The notes below the pieces were generated by a model. The model saw nothing but the letters and a program-made list of their open reading frames with translations, had not been told where the DNA came from and ran no database searches. From assembly GCA_002690875.1 (NCBI GenBank), contig NZGH01000050.1, forward strand, positions 1 through 8,824: a DNA stretch of 8,824 nt. Direction: 5' to 3'. The translations under genes and the position numbers were made by a program. Shown here one piece after another: positions 1-4,702 of the stretch; the stretch's first letter is position 1, and every line of letters starts with the position of its first letter. This stretch comes from Rickettsiales bacterium (lineage in GTDB: Bacteria; Pseudomonadota; Alphaproteobacteria; TMED127).

Positions 1-423
1 AAAGATGGTTACATCGATAAGGCTCTTTTAGGGAACTATGTATTCTATAATAATAAAGGGTTAAAAAATTTAGAAGACTTAATTCATCCTCTACTAAACA
101 CAGAAAAACAAAAATTTATTAACTCAAATAAAACAGAAAAAGTCCTTTTTTTTGACATTCCTCTTTTATTCGAAAAAAGACTTTTCTCCCATTATACTTT
201 TATTATTTACCTTCATGTAAATAAAAAAATTCAAAGACAGAGAGTTTTAAAAAGAAAAAAAATGAATAAAGATAAGCTAGAAAAAATTTTAAACGCTCAA
301 GACTACAAATTAAAAGACTACAATGACTTTATATCAATTAAAATCGATACTTCGAAAGATCTTAACCAAATAAAAAAAATTCTCACCTTTTTTATTAATA
401 AAAAGGTCTTGAATTTATTATAA
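1..423 (+). CDS. coaE: Dephospho-CoA kinase, 3' end (partial)
   Basis: The last step of coenzyme A synthesis: ATP-dependent phosphorylation of dephospho-CoA, a cytoplasmic enzyme. Reading from base 1 gives 140 codons and a TAA stop. The fragment carries family landmarks: DGYIDKALLGNYVF (residues 2-15), the LIHPLL segment (27-32), the diagnostic FDIPLLFE motif (51-58), and an arginine/lysine-rich lid region around 77-92 followed by KILNAQ. Compared with E. coli CoaE, roughly 60-65 N-terminal residues, including the Walker A P-loop, lie outside the window, so the start cannot be seen. The usual C-terminal N-x-G type motif is replaced by IDTSKD. It converges on aroE, and the two stop codons share 6 bp. 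In many alphaproteobacteria coaE follows aroE in the same direction, so the opposed orientation is unusual. The identity is secure; only completeness is unknown. Confidence 0.93.
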   Translation, partial: KDGYIDKALLGNYVFYNNKGLKNLEDLIHPLLNTEKQKFINSNKTEKVLFFDIPLLFEKRLFSHYTFIIYLHVNKKIQRQRVLKRKKMNKDKLEKILNAQDYKLKDYNDFISIKIDTSKDLNQIKKILTFFINKKVLNLL

Positions 424-1314
424 ATTCAGAACTTTAGTTATCAAATTAAGGAAACTAGATTTAGATGATTTCTCATTTTTTAAAATTGACATTTGACAAA
501 TTTTTTTTACCTCCTCAATATCCTTGTTGCTCAACGATATACTAAACCAAAGCTCAAACGACACAGCTGCCTGTTCCACCAACATACTCAAGCCATTCAT
601 ACAAAAAAAACCTTCTTTTTTAAATAATCTTATTAAATTGGTTTCCTTGGGACTATATATAATATCAACAAGAATAGATGTATTTCTAAGGTTTTTAGTA
701 TTTATTCGCAAGGTTTCTTTTTTTGACATTCCGAAAGAAGTTGTATTTATAATTAAATCAACATCGGAGGTTGGCCTTAAAGCTTCCCAATGAGCTAATT
801 CCAATTTAATATTTCTATCTTTGTTTTTAAAATAATTTATAAGTTGTATAGCTTTCTGTTTAGTTCTGTTTGCTATGTAAATTTTCTTTACTTTTCTATT
901 AATTAGCTCGGATATAATTCCATAAGACGCGCCACCTGCTCCTAAAACATAAATTGATTTATGAAAAAAATTAAATTTTTTTTTTTTTTCCAAGGACCTT
1001 GTAAATCCCAATCCATCTGTATTCTCTCCAAAAACTTTTTTTTTTTTTAAAAAAACAGTATTTATTGCACCTATATCTTTTGCAGAAGGGGAAATTTCAT
1101 CAAGATATGATATAATATTTTTTTTATAAGGTAACGTTATATTTAGTCCCGTTATCTCTCCTTTTCTAACCTTTTCTACTAAAGTAGGTAGTGACTCTAA
1201 ATCAACTTCCATTTTTTTATATTCCAATCCTAACTTGTATTTTTTAATCCAAAAATTATGGATGATTGGTGAAAGTGAATGCTTTATAGGCTTACCTATT
1301 ACAAAAAGTGTCAT
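418..1314 (-). CDS. aroE: Shikimate dehydrogenase
   Basis: NADP-dependent reduction of 3-dehydroshikimate to shikimate, in aromatic amino-acid synthesis; cytoplasmic. The 298-residue protein has the substrate-binding GKPIKHSLSPIIHN at 7-20, catalytic Lys64 in NITLPYK, INTV at 85-88, Asp100 in ENTDGLGF, the Rossmann loop GAGGAS at 125-130, the NADP-phosphate clamp ANRT at 148-151, and the C-terminal GLSMLVEQAAVSFELW helix around 241-256. It is about 20 residues longer than usual because of a lysine/serine-rich tail after residue 275. The ATG overlaps the maf stop in ATGA, so the pair is probably translationally coupled from a promoter upstream of maf. The gene contains two very long T tracts on the plus strand (14 at 976-989 and 13 at 1036-1048) encoding lysine runs, yet the frame is intact. 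Confidence 0.96.
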   Translation of the reverse strand: MTLFVIGKPIKHSLSPIIHNFWIKKYKLGLEYKKMEVDLESLPTLVEKVRKGEITGLNITLPYKKNIISYLDEISPSAKDIGAINTVFLKKKKVFGENTDGLGFTRSLEKKKKFNFFHKSIYVLGAGGASYGIISELINRKVKKIYIANRTKQKAIQLINYFKNKDRNIKLELAHWEALRPTSDVDLIINTTSFGMSKKETLRINTKNLRNTSILVDIIYSPKETNLIRLFKKEGFFCMNGLSMLVEQAAVSFELWFSISLSNKDIEEVKKICQMSILKNEKSSKSSFLNLITKVLNL

Positions 1315-1913
1315 TTTGTATCTTTCGTGAGTTTTTTTACAAGATTTTTTAACGGAAACCCTATTATTGTTTCATAATCACCTTTTAAAACTGTCAAAAA
1401 ATTATACTTGCTATTGTCTTCAATTCTATATGATCCTACTGACATCAATACGTTTTTTTTTTCTTCTTGCAAATATTCTTCAATTTTTCTTTTTGAGATA
1501 TTTTTAAATAAAATTTCTGCGTCTTTTGTTTCTTTAAAATAAAACTTTTTGCTTTTAATAACATAAGTAGAACTGATTAATCTATGTTTTTTCCCCCTTA
1601 GATTGATCAAGTTTTCTTTTGCTTTTGATAAACTATTAGATTTATTTCTTATTTTTCCATCACATACTAATATTTGGTCTGATCCAATGATAATAGATTG
1701 TGGATACTTATCTATAATTGATTCTGCCTTTTTCTTTGATAAGAGTTCAGCTAGATCTTTAAAACTAAGCTCTGCATTTTGTTTTTTTATGTTGCTTTCT
1801 TGAACTTTATGTTTCACAGCTAATATTCTATCGAAATATTTTTTTATATAGCTTATTCTTGTCTGACTTGACGATGCAAGAATAACTTGTTTGTGTTTTG
1901 TGTATAAGTTCAA
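1311..1913 (-). CDS. maf: Maf/YceF-type nucleoside triphosphate pyrophosphatase
   Basis: Family members hydrolyse non-canonical or modified nucleotides to monophosphates and PPi, a house-cleaning role also linked to septum formation; cytoplasmic. The 200-residue protein shows the N-terminal signature VILASSSQTR (10-19), IIGSDQIL with the likely catalytic Asp79 (75-82), SVGSYRIED (158-166), and GDYETIIGFPL (178-188), which resembles the GDYFTILGLPL form common in alphaproteobacterial Maf proteins beside aroE. The start is a TTG eight codons before ILASSS; an in-frame TAA lies eight codons upstream and there is no ATG or GTG between, so TTG is the best start. The leader is a purine-rich A/G stretch without a strong Shine-Dalgarno. 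A perfect DnaA box overlaps codons 3-5. Substrate preference cannot be read from the sequence. Confidence 0.92.
   Translation of the reverse strand: MNLYTKHKQVILASSSQTRISYIKKYFDRILAVKHKVQESNIKKQNAELSFKDLAELLSKKKAESIIDKYPQSIIIGSDQILVCDGKIRNKSNSLSKAKENLINLRGKKHRLISSTYVIKSKKFYFKETKDAEILFKNISKRKIEEYLQEEKKNVLMSVGSYRIEDNSKYNFLTVLKGDYETIIGFPLKNLVKKLTKDTK
1899..1907 (-). promoter_or_regulatory. DnaA box, perfect consensus (TTATACACA)
   Basis: Read on the minus strand this is an exact TTATNCACA match lying within codons 3-5 of maf. It faces the opposite way to the two perfect boxes in the gap. DnaA binding here could also influence maf expression; that is inference. Confidence 0.65.
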
Positions 1914-1954
1914 TTTTTTTCTCTTTTTCTTTTTTTACTATATTTTTCCTTTTT

Positions 1955-1963
1955 TTCTCCACA
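1955..1963 (+). promoter_or_regulatory. DnaA-box-like site (TTCTCCACA, 8 of 9)
   Basis: One mismatch from TTATCCACA, at the third base. It lies 28 bp upstream of the first perfect plus-strand box and in the same orientation, at the edge of the polypyrimidine tract. It is probably a weaker DnaA site if the region is the origin. Confidence 0.45.
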
Positions 1964-1980
1964 TGTTAATAATGTTAATT
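1963..1980 (+). repeat. Tandem 9-mer ATGTTAATA / ATGTTAATT
   Basis: Two adjacent 9-mers identical at 8 of 9 positions lie between the near-match DnaA box at 1955 and the perfect box at 1983. AT-rich tandem repeats of this size occur in duplex-unwinding elements of origins, so this is a candidate. It also creates TTAA-N5-TTAA, which does not fit CtrA spacing. Confidence 0.5.
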
Positions 1981-1982
1981 TT

Positions 1983-1991
1983 TTATCCACA
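1983..1991 (+). promoter_or_regulatory. DnaA box, perfect consensus (TTATCCACA)
   Basis: Exact match to the high-affinity E. coli-type DnaA box. It sits 36 bp upstream of a second perfect box in the same orientation. A weaker 7-of-9 match (TCTTCCACA) lies between them at 1995-2003. Confidence 0.8.
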
Positions 1992-2018
1992 TTTTCTTCC
2001 ACACTTTTAACATGAGTA

Positions 2019-2027
2019 TTATTCACA
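2019..2027 (+). promoter_or_regulatory. DnaA box, perfect consensus (TTATTCACA)
   Basis: Exact TTATNCACA match in the same orientation as the box at 1983. Together they form the core of the proposed DnaA-binding cluster between maf and hemE. Confidence 0.75.
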
Positions 2028-2063
2028 CTTTTCTTAGTCTTTTATTAATGATTTCATTATTTG

Positions 2064-2078
2064 TTAAGATTTTATTAA
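2064..2078. promoter_or_regulatory. Candidate CtrA-binding site (TTAA-N7-TTAA)
   Basis: TTAA at 2064-2067 and TTAA at 2075-2078 are separated by exactly seven bases, the full alphaproteobacterial CtrA consensus. In Caulobacter, CtrA sites in the origin repress replication and overlap hemE promoter control. The region holds nine TTAA tetramers in 164 bp, so chance at this AT content is not negligible. Whether this organism has CtrA cannot be seen here. Confidence 0.45.
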
Positions 2079-2080
2079 CA
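2072..2080 (+). promoter_or_regulatory. DnaA-box-like site (TTATTAACA, 8 of 9)
   Basis: One mismatch from TTATTCACA. It overlaps the right half of the TTAA-N7-TTAA site, so DnaA and CtrA, if both act here, could compete. Low affinity is likely. Confidence 0.3.
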
Positions 2081-2142
2081 TAGTTTCTCTTTAAATGTTT
2101 GTTAGTATAGTGTTTATTAAAGATATTAACCCTTCTAAGCCT

Positions 2143-2159
2143 ACAACAACAACAACAAC
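2143..2159 (+). repeat. Trinucleotide tract, five ACA/CAA units
   Basis: A clean 17 bp (ACA)5AC tract just upstream of the hemE -10 element, where a -35 box would be expected. It is C-containing and G-free in an otherwise A/T background, hence conspicuous. It may be a slippage-prone microsatellite or a spacer between origin and promoter; function unknown. Confidence 0.6.
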
Positions 2160-2166
2160 CTTATTA

Positions 2167-2172
2167 TATAAT
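2167..2172 (+). promoter_or_regulatory. hemE promoter -10 element (TATAAT)
   Basis: A perfect TATAAT 17 bp before the hemE ATG. The -35 window at 17 bp spacing (2144-2149) falls in the CAA tract and does not resemble TTGACA. A start site about 7 bp downstream (near 2179) would leave a leader of only about 11 nt without Shine-Dalgarno, suggesting a nearly leaderless mRNA. In this AT-rich tract a chance TATAAT is possible. Confidence 0.45.
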
Positions 2173-2173
2173 A

Positions 2174-2185
2174 TAGTAGTAGTAG
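2174..2185 (+). repeat. (TAG)4 trinucleotide repeat before hemE
   Basis: Four exact TAG units sit between the AT-only stretch 2161-2175 and the hemE start. TAG repeats resemble the DnaA-trio element (3'-GAT-5' repeats) through which DnaA loads on single strands in origins. A DnaA-box-like TTATTCTCA (2199-2207, 8 of 9) lies 13 bp downstream on the same strand, the side expected for that arrangement, although the gap is longer than usual. It could equally be just the hemE leader. Confidence 0.4.
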
Positions 2186-2189
2186 ATAT

Positions 2190-3203
2190 ATGGATAAATT
2201 ATTCTCAAAAATAAAAACTCCAATTTGGTTTATGAGACAGGCAGGGAGATACTTACCTGAATATAAAAAGCTTCGTTCAACAGAAAAGACTTTTTTAAAT
2301 TTATGTTTTAATTCTGAAAAAGCTGCAAAAATATCTCTTCAACCTTTGGAAAGATTTGACGTAGATTTTATCATTTTGTTCTCTGATATATTAGTTGTAC
2401 CTCATGCACTAGGTCAATTTGTTGACTTTAAGGAAAATATAGGACCTGTTTTAGAACCGATAAATAATAAATTTGAATTAGATCATACCAAGTTAAACAA
2501 AAATCTAAAGATGTTAGATCCAGTTTTTAAAACAATAAAAATCATTAAAGAGACAAATAAAGAAAAAAATCTGATAGGTTTTTGCGGGGGGCCTTTTACT
2601 GTCTTGACATATATGATCGAAGGTGGAACGTCAAAAACTCATGAGAAAGTAAAATTAAAAATAAAAAAAGAAAAAAAACAGTTACAAGAAATAATAGAAA
2701 TATTAATTGAGTTTTCAAGTATGTATTTAATAGAGCAAATTAGGAGTGGAGCAAATGTTGTTAAGATATTTGAATCGTGGGCAGGTTTATTAGAAGGTGA
2801 CGAGTTCTTTGATTTTATAATAGAACCTAATAAAAGAATTTTAAAAAATATAAAGAATGTTTTTCCAAATATTCCTGTCGCATGTTTCCCGCGAAAATCA
2901 GAATCACAAATCTTTAAGTTTATAGAAAATGTCGAATGTGATATAATTTCTCTCGATGAAAAGTTTCCCGAAGAACTTCTAGAAATAGCCAAAAAAAAAA
3001 ATATTATTTTACAAGGAAATTTAAACCCTGAATTACTTGTAAGGGGAGGAAAAGAAATGGAAGAAACAATAAAAAAAATTCTTTTAAGATTTAACGGTAA
3101 TAAACATATATTTAATTTATCCCATGGAGTTTTACCACATACGCCAATTGTTAATGTAGAGAAAACAATAAAATTAATAAGAGATTTTAATGAAACCAGA
3201 TAA
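2190..3203 (+). CDS. hemE: Uroporphyrinogen III decarboxylase
   Basis: Decarboxylates the four acetate side chains of uroporphyrinogen III to give coproporphyrinogen III in haem synthesis; a cytoplasmic TIM-barrel enzyme without cofactor. The 337-residue protein is complete: PIWFMRQAGRYLPEY at 11-25 (the Arg16/Arg20 substrate-binding loop), FSDILVVPHALG with the key Asp66, CGGPFTVLTYMIEGGTSK at 132-149 containing Tyr141, QIRSGANVVKIFESWAGLL at 183-201, LQGNLNP at 274-280, and FNLSHGVLPHTP with His312. The ATG is set by conservation beginning at residue 11; no Shine-Dalgarno is visible and a TATAAT lies 17 bp upstream, so a near-leaderless transcript is plausible. It is the first gene right of the proposed origin, as in other alphaproteobacteria, and overlaps hemH by 14 bp. 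A GGGGGG run (codons 133-134) keeps the frame. Confidence 0.97.
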   Translation: MDKLFSKIKTPIWFMRQAGRYLPEYKKLRSTEKTFLNLCFNSEKAAKISLQPLERFDVDFIILFSDILVVPHALGQFVDFKENIGPVLEPINNKFELDHTKLNKNLKMLDPVFKTIKIIKETNKEKNLIGFCGGPFTVLTYMIEGGTSKTHEKVKLKIKKEKKQLQEIIEILIEFSSMYLIEQIRSGANVVKIFESWAGLLEGDEFFDFIIEPNKRILKNIKNVFPNIPVACFPRKSESQIFKFIENVECDIISLDEKFPEELLEIAKKKNIILQGNLNPELLVRGGKEMEETIKKILLRFNGNKHIFNLSHGVLPHTPIVNVEKTIKLIRDFNETR

Positions 3204-4204
3204 CCATATTTATATTCCAGAAAAAAAGATAGGAGTTCTAATGATCAATTTGGGAACACCTGAAAATACAAATTATACGTCAATGTGGTTATACCTAAGA
3301 GAATTCCTTAGTGATAAAAGAATCATAGAGTTATCAAGAATAATTTGGTTTCCAATCTTATATTTTATTATCCTAATTTTTAGACCAAGAAAGTCAGGCA
3401 AACTATATGAAAAGATATGGGATAAAAAAAGAAATAAATCACCATTAAAGGTTTTCTCAGAATCAGTAGCAAAAAAACTACAAAGTAAATATGACAAAAA
3501 GAAAGTAGAAATTAAAAACGCTATGAACTATGGAAATCCAAAAATTAGAGATGAATTAAAAGAGATGATGAAGAAAGGTTGTGAAAAAATACTTATTTTT
3601 CCAATGTATCCCCAGTATTCAGCAACAACAACAGCATCTGTAGTAGACAGAGTTTTTTGAATACTTGAAGAATACAAGGTGGCAACCAGCGATAAGAATT
3701 GTTCCCCCGTATTTTGATGATCCACTATATATAAACGCATTAAAATTTAATTTAGAAGAAAACTTAAGAACCCGTAAAATTAAGGAAAAAGATATTGTTT
3801 GTTCCTTTCATGGAATTCCAAAAAAATATTTTCTCAAAGGTGATCCATATCATTGTCATTGCGCAAAGACAGTAAGGTTATTAAATGAAAAAATGAAAGG
3901 AAAATATACCTTTCAAATGTCTTTTCAGTCAAGGTTTGGGCCACAAGAATGGCTAAGACCATATATGAATGAAAAAATGGACGACCTTATAGAAAAGAAA
4001 AAAAATAATATGGTAATTATGGCGCCAGGTTTTTCAGTTGACTGTTTGGAAACATTGGAGGAAATAAAAATGGAAGGGGAAGAAGAATTTTTAGAAAAAG
4101 GAGGAAAAAGTTTTTTTTATATAGATTGCTTAAACGACTCTCAGGCTGCCATAAAGATGTATCAGCAAATAATTAATCGAGAATTGCAAGGATGGCTAAA
4201 GTAA
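3190..4204 (+). CDS. hemH: Ferrochelatase, interrupted by a +1 frameshift
   Basis: Inserts Fe(II) into protoporphyrin IX, the final step of protohaem synthesis. The N-terminal part, 3190-3660 (156 codons), contains GVLMINLGTPE (15-25), YLREFLSDKRIIEL, and FPMYPQYSATTTASVVDRVF, then hits TGA. The frame one base on resumes directly: the rest, 3665-4204, has TRWQPAIRIVPPYFDDP, CSFHGIPKKYFLKGDPYHCHCAKT with the catalytic-type His (about 207 in the repaired protein), SRFGPQEWLRPYM and PGFSVDCLETLEEI. Dropping one T from the six at 3653-3658 reads VFEYLKNTRWQP and restores about 337 residues, the normal length. All motifs are conserved, so decay is not old. Whether this is sequencing error, recent mutation or recoding is unresolved. 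It overlaps hemE by 14 bp. Confidence 0.93.
3653..3660 (+). other. hemH frameshift site: T6 followed by GA
   Basis: In the upstream frame the site reads GTT TTT TGA. A one-base forward shift reads TTT GAA and continues the conserved protein. The layout, a slippery codon directly followed by in-frame TGA, resembles the RF2 (prfB) CUU-UGA +1 site, but no Shine-Dalgarno-like stimulator is evident upstream. A homopolymer length error explains it equally well. Confidence 0.85.
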
Positions 4205-4205
4205 T

Positions 4206-4210
4206 AGGAA
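4206..4210 (+). promoter_or_regulatory. Ribosome binding site of hemJ (AGGAA)
   Basis: AGGAA begins two bases after the hemH stop codon and ends three bases before the hemJ ATG. The spacing is short, but it is one of the few Shine-Dalgarno-like sites in the window. It supports the 4214 start and co-transcription with hemH. Confidence 0.5.
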
Positions 4211-4213
4211 CGA

Positions 4214-4642
4214 ATGACATATAGCATTTTAAAATCATTACATATTATTTTTTTTACTACATGGATGGCAGGCTTGTTTTATTTGCCAAGATTATTTGTT
4301 TATCATTCCAGCTGTGAAAAAAACTCAGATCAATACGTAACGTTTACTACTATGGAGAAAAAGCTACTGCGTTTTATTATGAATCCGTCAATGTTTTTAA
4401 CTTGGTTTCTCGGAATTGCATTGGCTCTATTAAATAACTATTTCCTGACTACTTGGCTTATTATAAAAATTACACTAGTAGTTTTACTATCAGTTTTTCA
4501 TATGTACTGTGCAAAAATTAGAAAAGATTTTGAGGTGTATAATAATGAAAAGGAAGAAAGTTTTTTTAGAATAATAAATGAGATACCAACTATATTATTT
4601 ATTTTGATTGTTTTAATTGTAGTATTTAAACCATTTGATTGA
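4214..4642 (+). CDS. hemJ: Protoporphyrinogen IX oxidase, HemJ type (UPF0093 membrane protein)
   Basis: HemJ oxidises protoporphyrinogen IX to protoporphyrin IX, the substrate of HemH, in bacteria lacking HemG or HemY; it is an integral inner-membrane protein. The 142-residue protein has the family pattern: SLHIIFFTTWMAGLFYLPRLFVYH (8-31) with His10, Arg26 and His31, METKKLL-like MEKKLLRFIMNPSMF around 47-61, Lys85 and His96 in the third segment, and NEIPTILFILIVLIVVFKPF at the C-terminus (122-141). Four hydrophobic segments are visible, near 7-30, 54-75, 79-100 and 123-139. Length is typical. It lies 9 bp after hemH with an AGGAA site, so the three haem genes form one operon. Its stop codon overlaps the -35 box of the rho promoter. 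Confidence 0.93.
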   Translation: MTYSILKSLHIIFFTTWMAGLFYLPRLFVYHSSCEKNSDQYVTFTTMEKKLLRFIMNPSMFLTWFLGIALALLNNYFLTTWLIIKITLVVLLSVFHMYCAKIRKDFEVYNNEKEESFFRIINEIPTILFILIVLIVVFKPFD

Positions 4643-4667
4643 CAAATTAATACTAATAACTTATAAA
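4639..4667 (+). promoter_or_regulatory. Sigma70-type promoter for rho
   Basis: A perfect -35 TTGACA (4639-4644) is separated by exactly 17 bp from TATAAA (4662-4667, 5 of 6 to TATAAT). The -35 hexamer overlaps the hemJ TGA. Predicted start is near 4674, giving a leader of about 28 nt that is rich in C and T with a single G. This is the best promoter in the window and lets rho and the exonuclease gene be expressed apart from the haem genes. Confidence 0.78.
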
Positions 4668-4702
4668 AAAAATTCCGCTCTAATCCCCAATCTTTATTTT
4701 TT

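Larger units (their letters stand above)
1962..2014. repeat. 8 bp inverted repeat CATGTTAA / TTAACATG around a DnaA box
   Basis: CATGTTAA at 1962-1969 and its exact reverse complement TTAACATG at 2007-2014 are separated by 37 bp. The centre of symmetry (about 1988) falls inside the perfect DnaA box at 1983-1991. The arms could be paired protein-binding sites; the spacer is too long for a strong hairpin. Function unknown. Confidence 0.5.
1895..2210. other. Putative chromosomal replication origin (oriC), maf-hemE intergenic region
   Basis: This is the only sizeable gene-free gap in the window (1914-2189, 276 bp). It contains perfect matches to the DnaA-box consensus TTATNCACA at 1983-1991 and 2019-2027 on plus, with a third at 1899-1907 on minus inside maf. 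Near matches (8 of 9) lie at 1955-1963, 2072-2080 and 2199-2207. Assuming about 36% each of A and T, I estimate fewer than one perfect box by chance in the whole window on both strands, so three within 130 bp is a real cluster. Other content: a polypyrimidine tract (1914-1960), a tandem 9-mer, an 8 bp inverted repeat, a TTAA-N7-TTAA site, (CAA)5 and (TAG)4. Genes diverge on both sides. In Caulobacter and Rickettsia the origin lies next to hemE. Function is inferred, not shown. Confidence 0.78.

Noticed and set aside
524..793. Plus-strand reading frame opposite aroE, and similar ones opposite maf, hemE, rho and hisA
   Set aside because: All lie antisense or out of frame within well-conserved genes and show no family features or initiation signals.
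1699..1707. GTATCCACA on the minus strand within maf as a DnaA box
   Set aside because: One mismatch at the first base, isolated about 200 bp from the cluster and inside conserved coding sequence; consistent with chance.
1914..1960. Polypyrimidine tract as a Rho-independent terminator
   Set aside because: There is no GC-rich hairpin beside it, and it lies upstream of both divergent genes rather than after one.
1937..1965. Minus-strand promoter for maf with TATAGT at 1942-1937
   Set aside because: The hexamer at 17 bp spacing (CATGTG) does not resemble TTGACA, and TATA-like hexamers are expected by chance here; too weak to list.
1966..1978. TTAA-N5-TTAA in the tandem 9-mer (and a second at 2117-2129) as CtrA sites
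   Set aside because: The spacing is five bases, not the seven of the CtrA consensus; TTAA is common in this AT-rich gap.
2143..2185. CAA and TAG tracts as a CRISPR or satellite array
   Set aside because: Units are only three bases, four to five copies, with no spacers; simple trinucleotide tracts.
3665..4204. The 3' half of hemH as an independent gene with a TTG start
   Set aside because: Its first residues continue the ferrochelatase fold directly from the upstream half, it lacks the N-terminal domain, and no ribosome binding site precedes the TTG.
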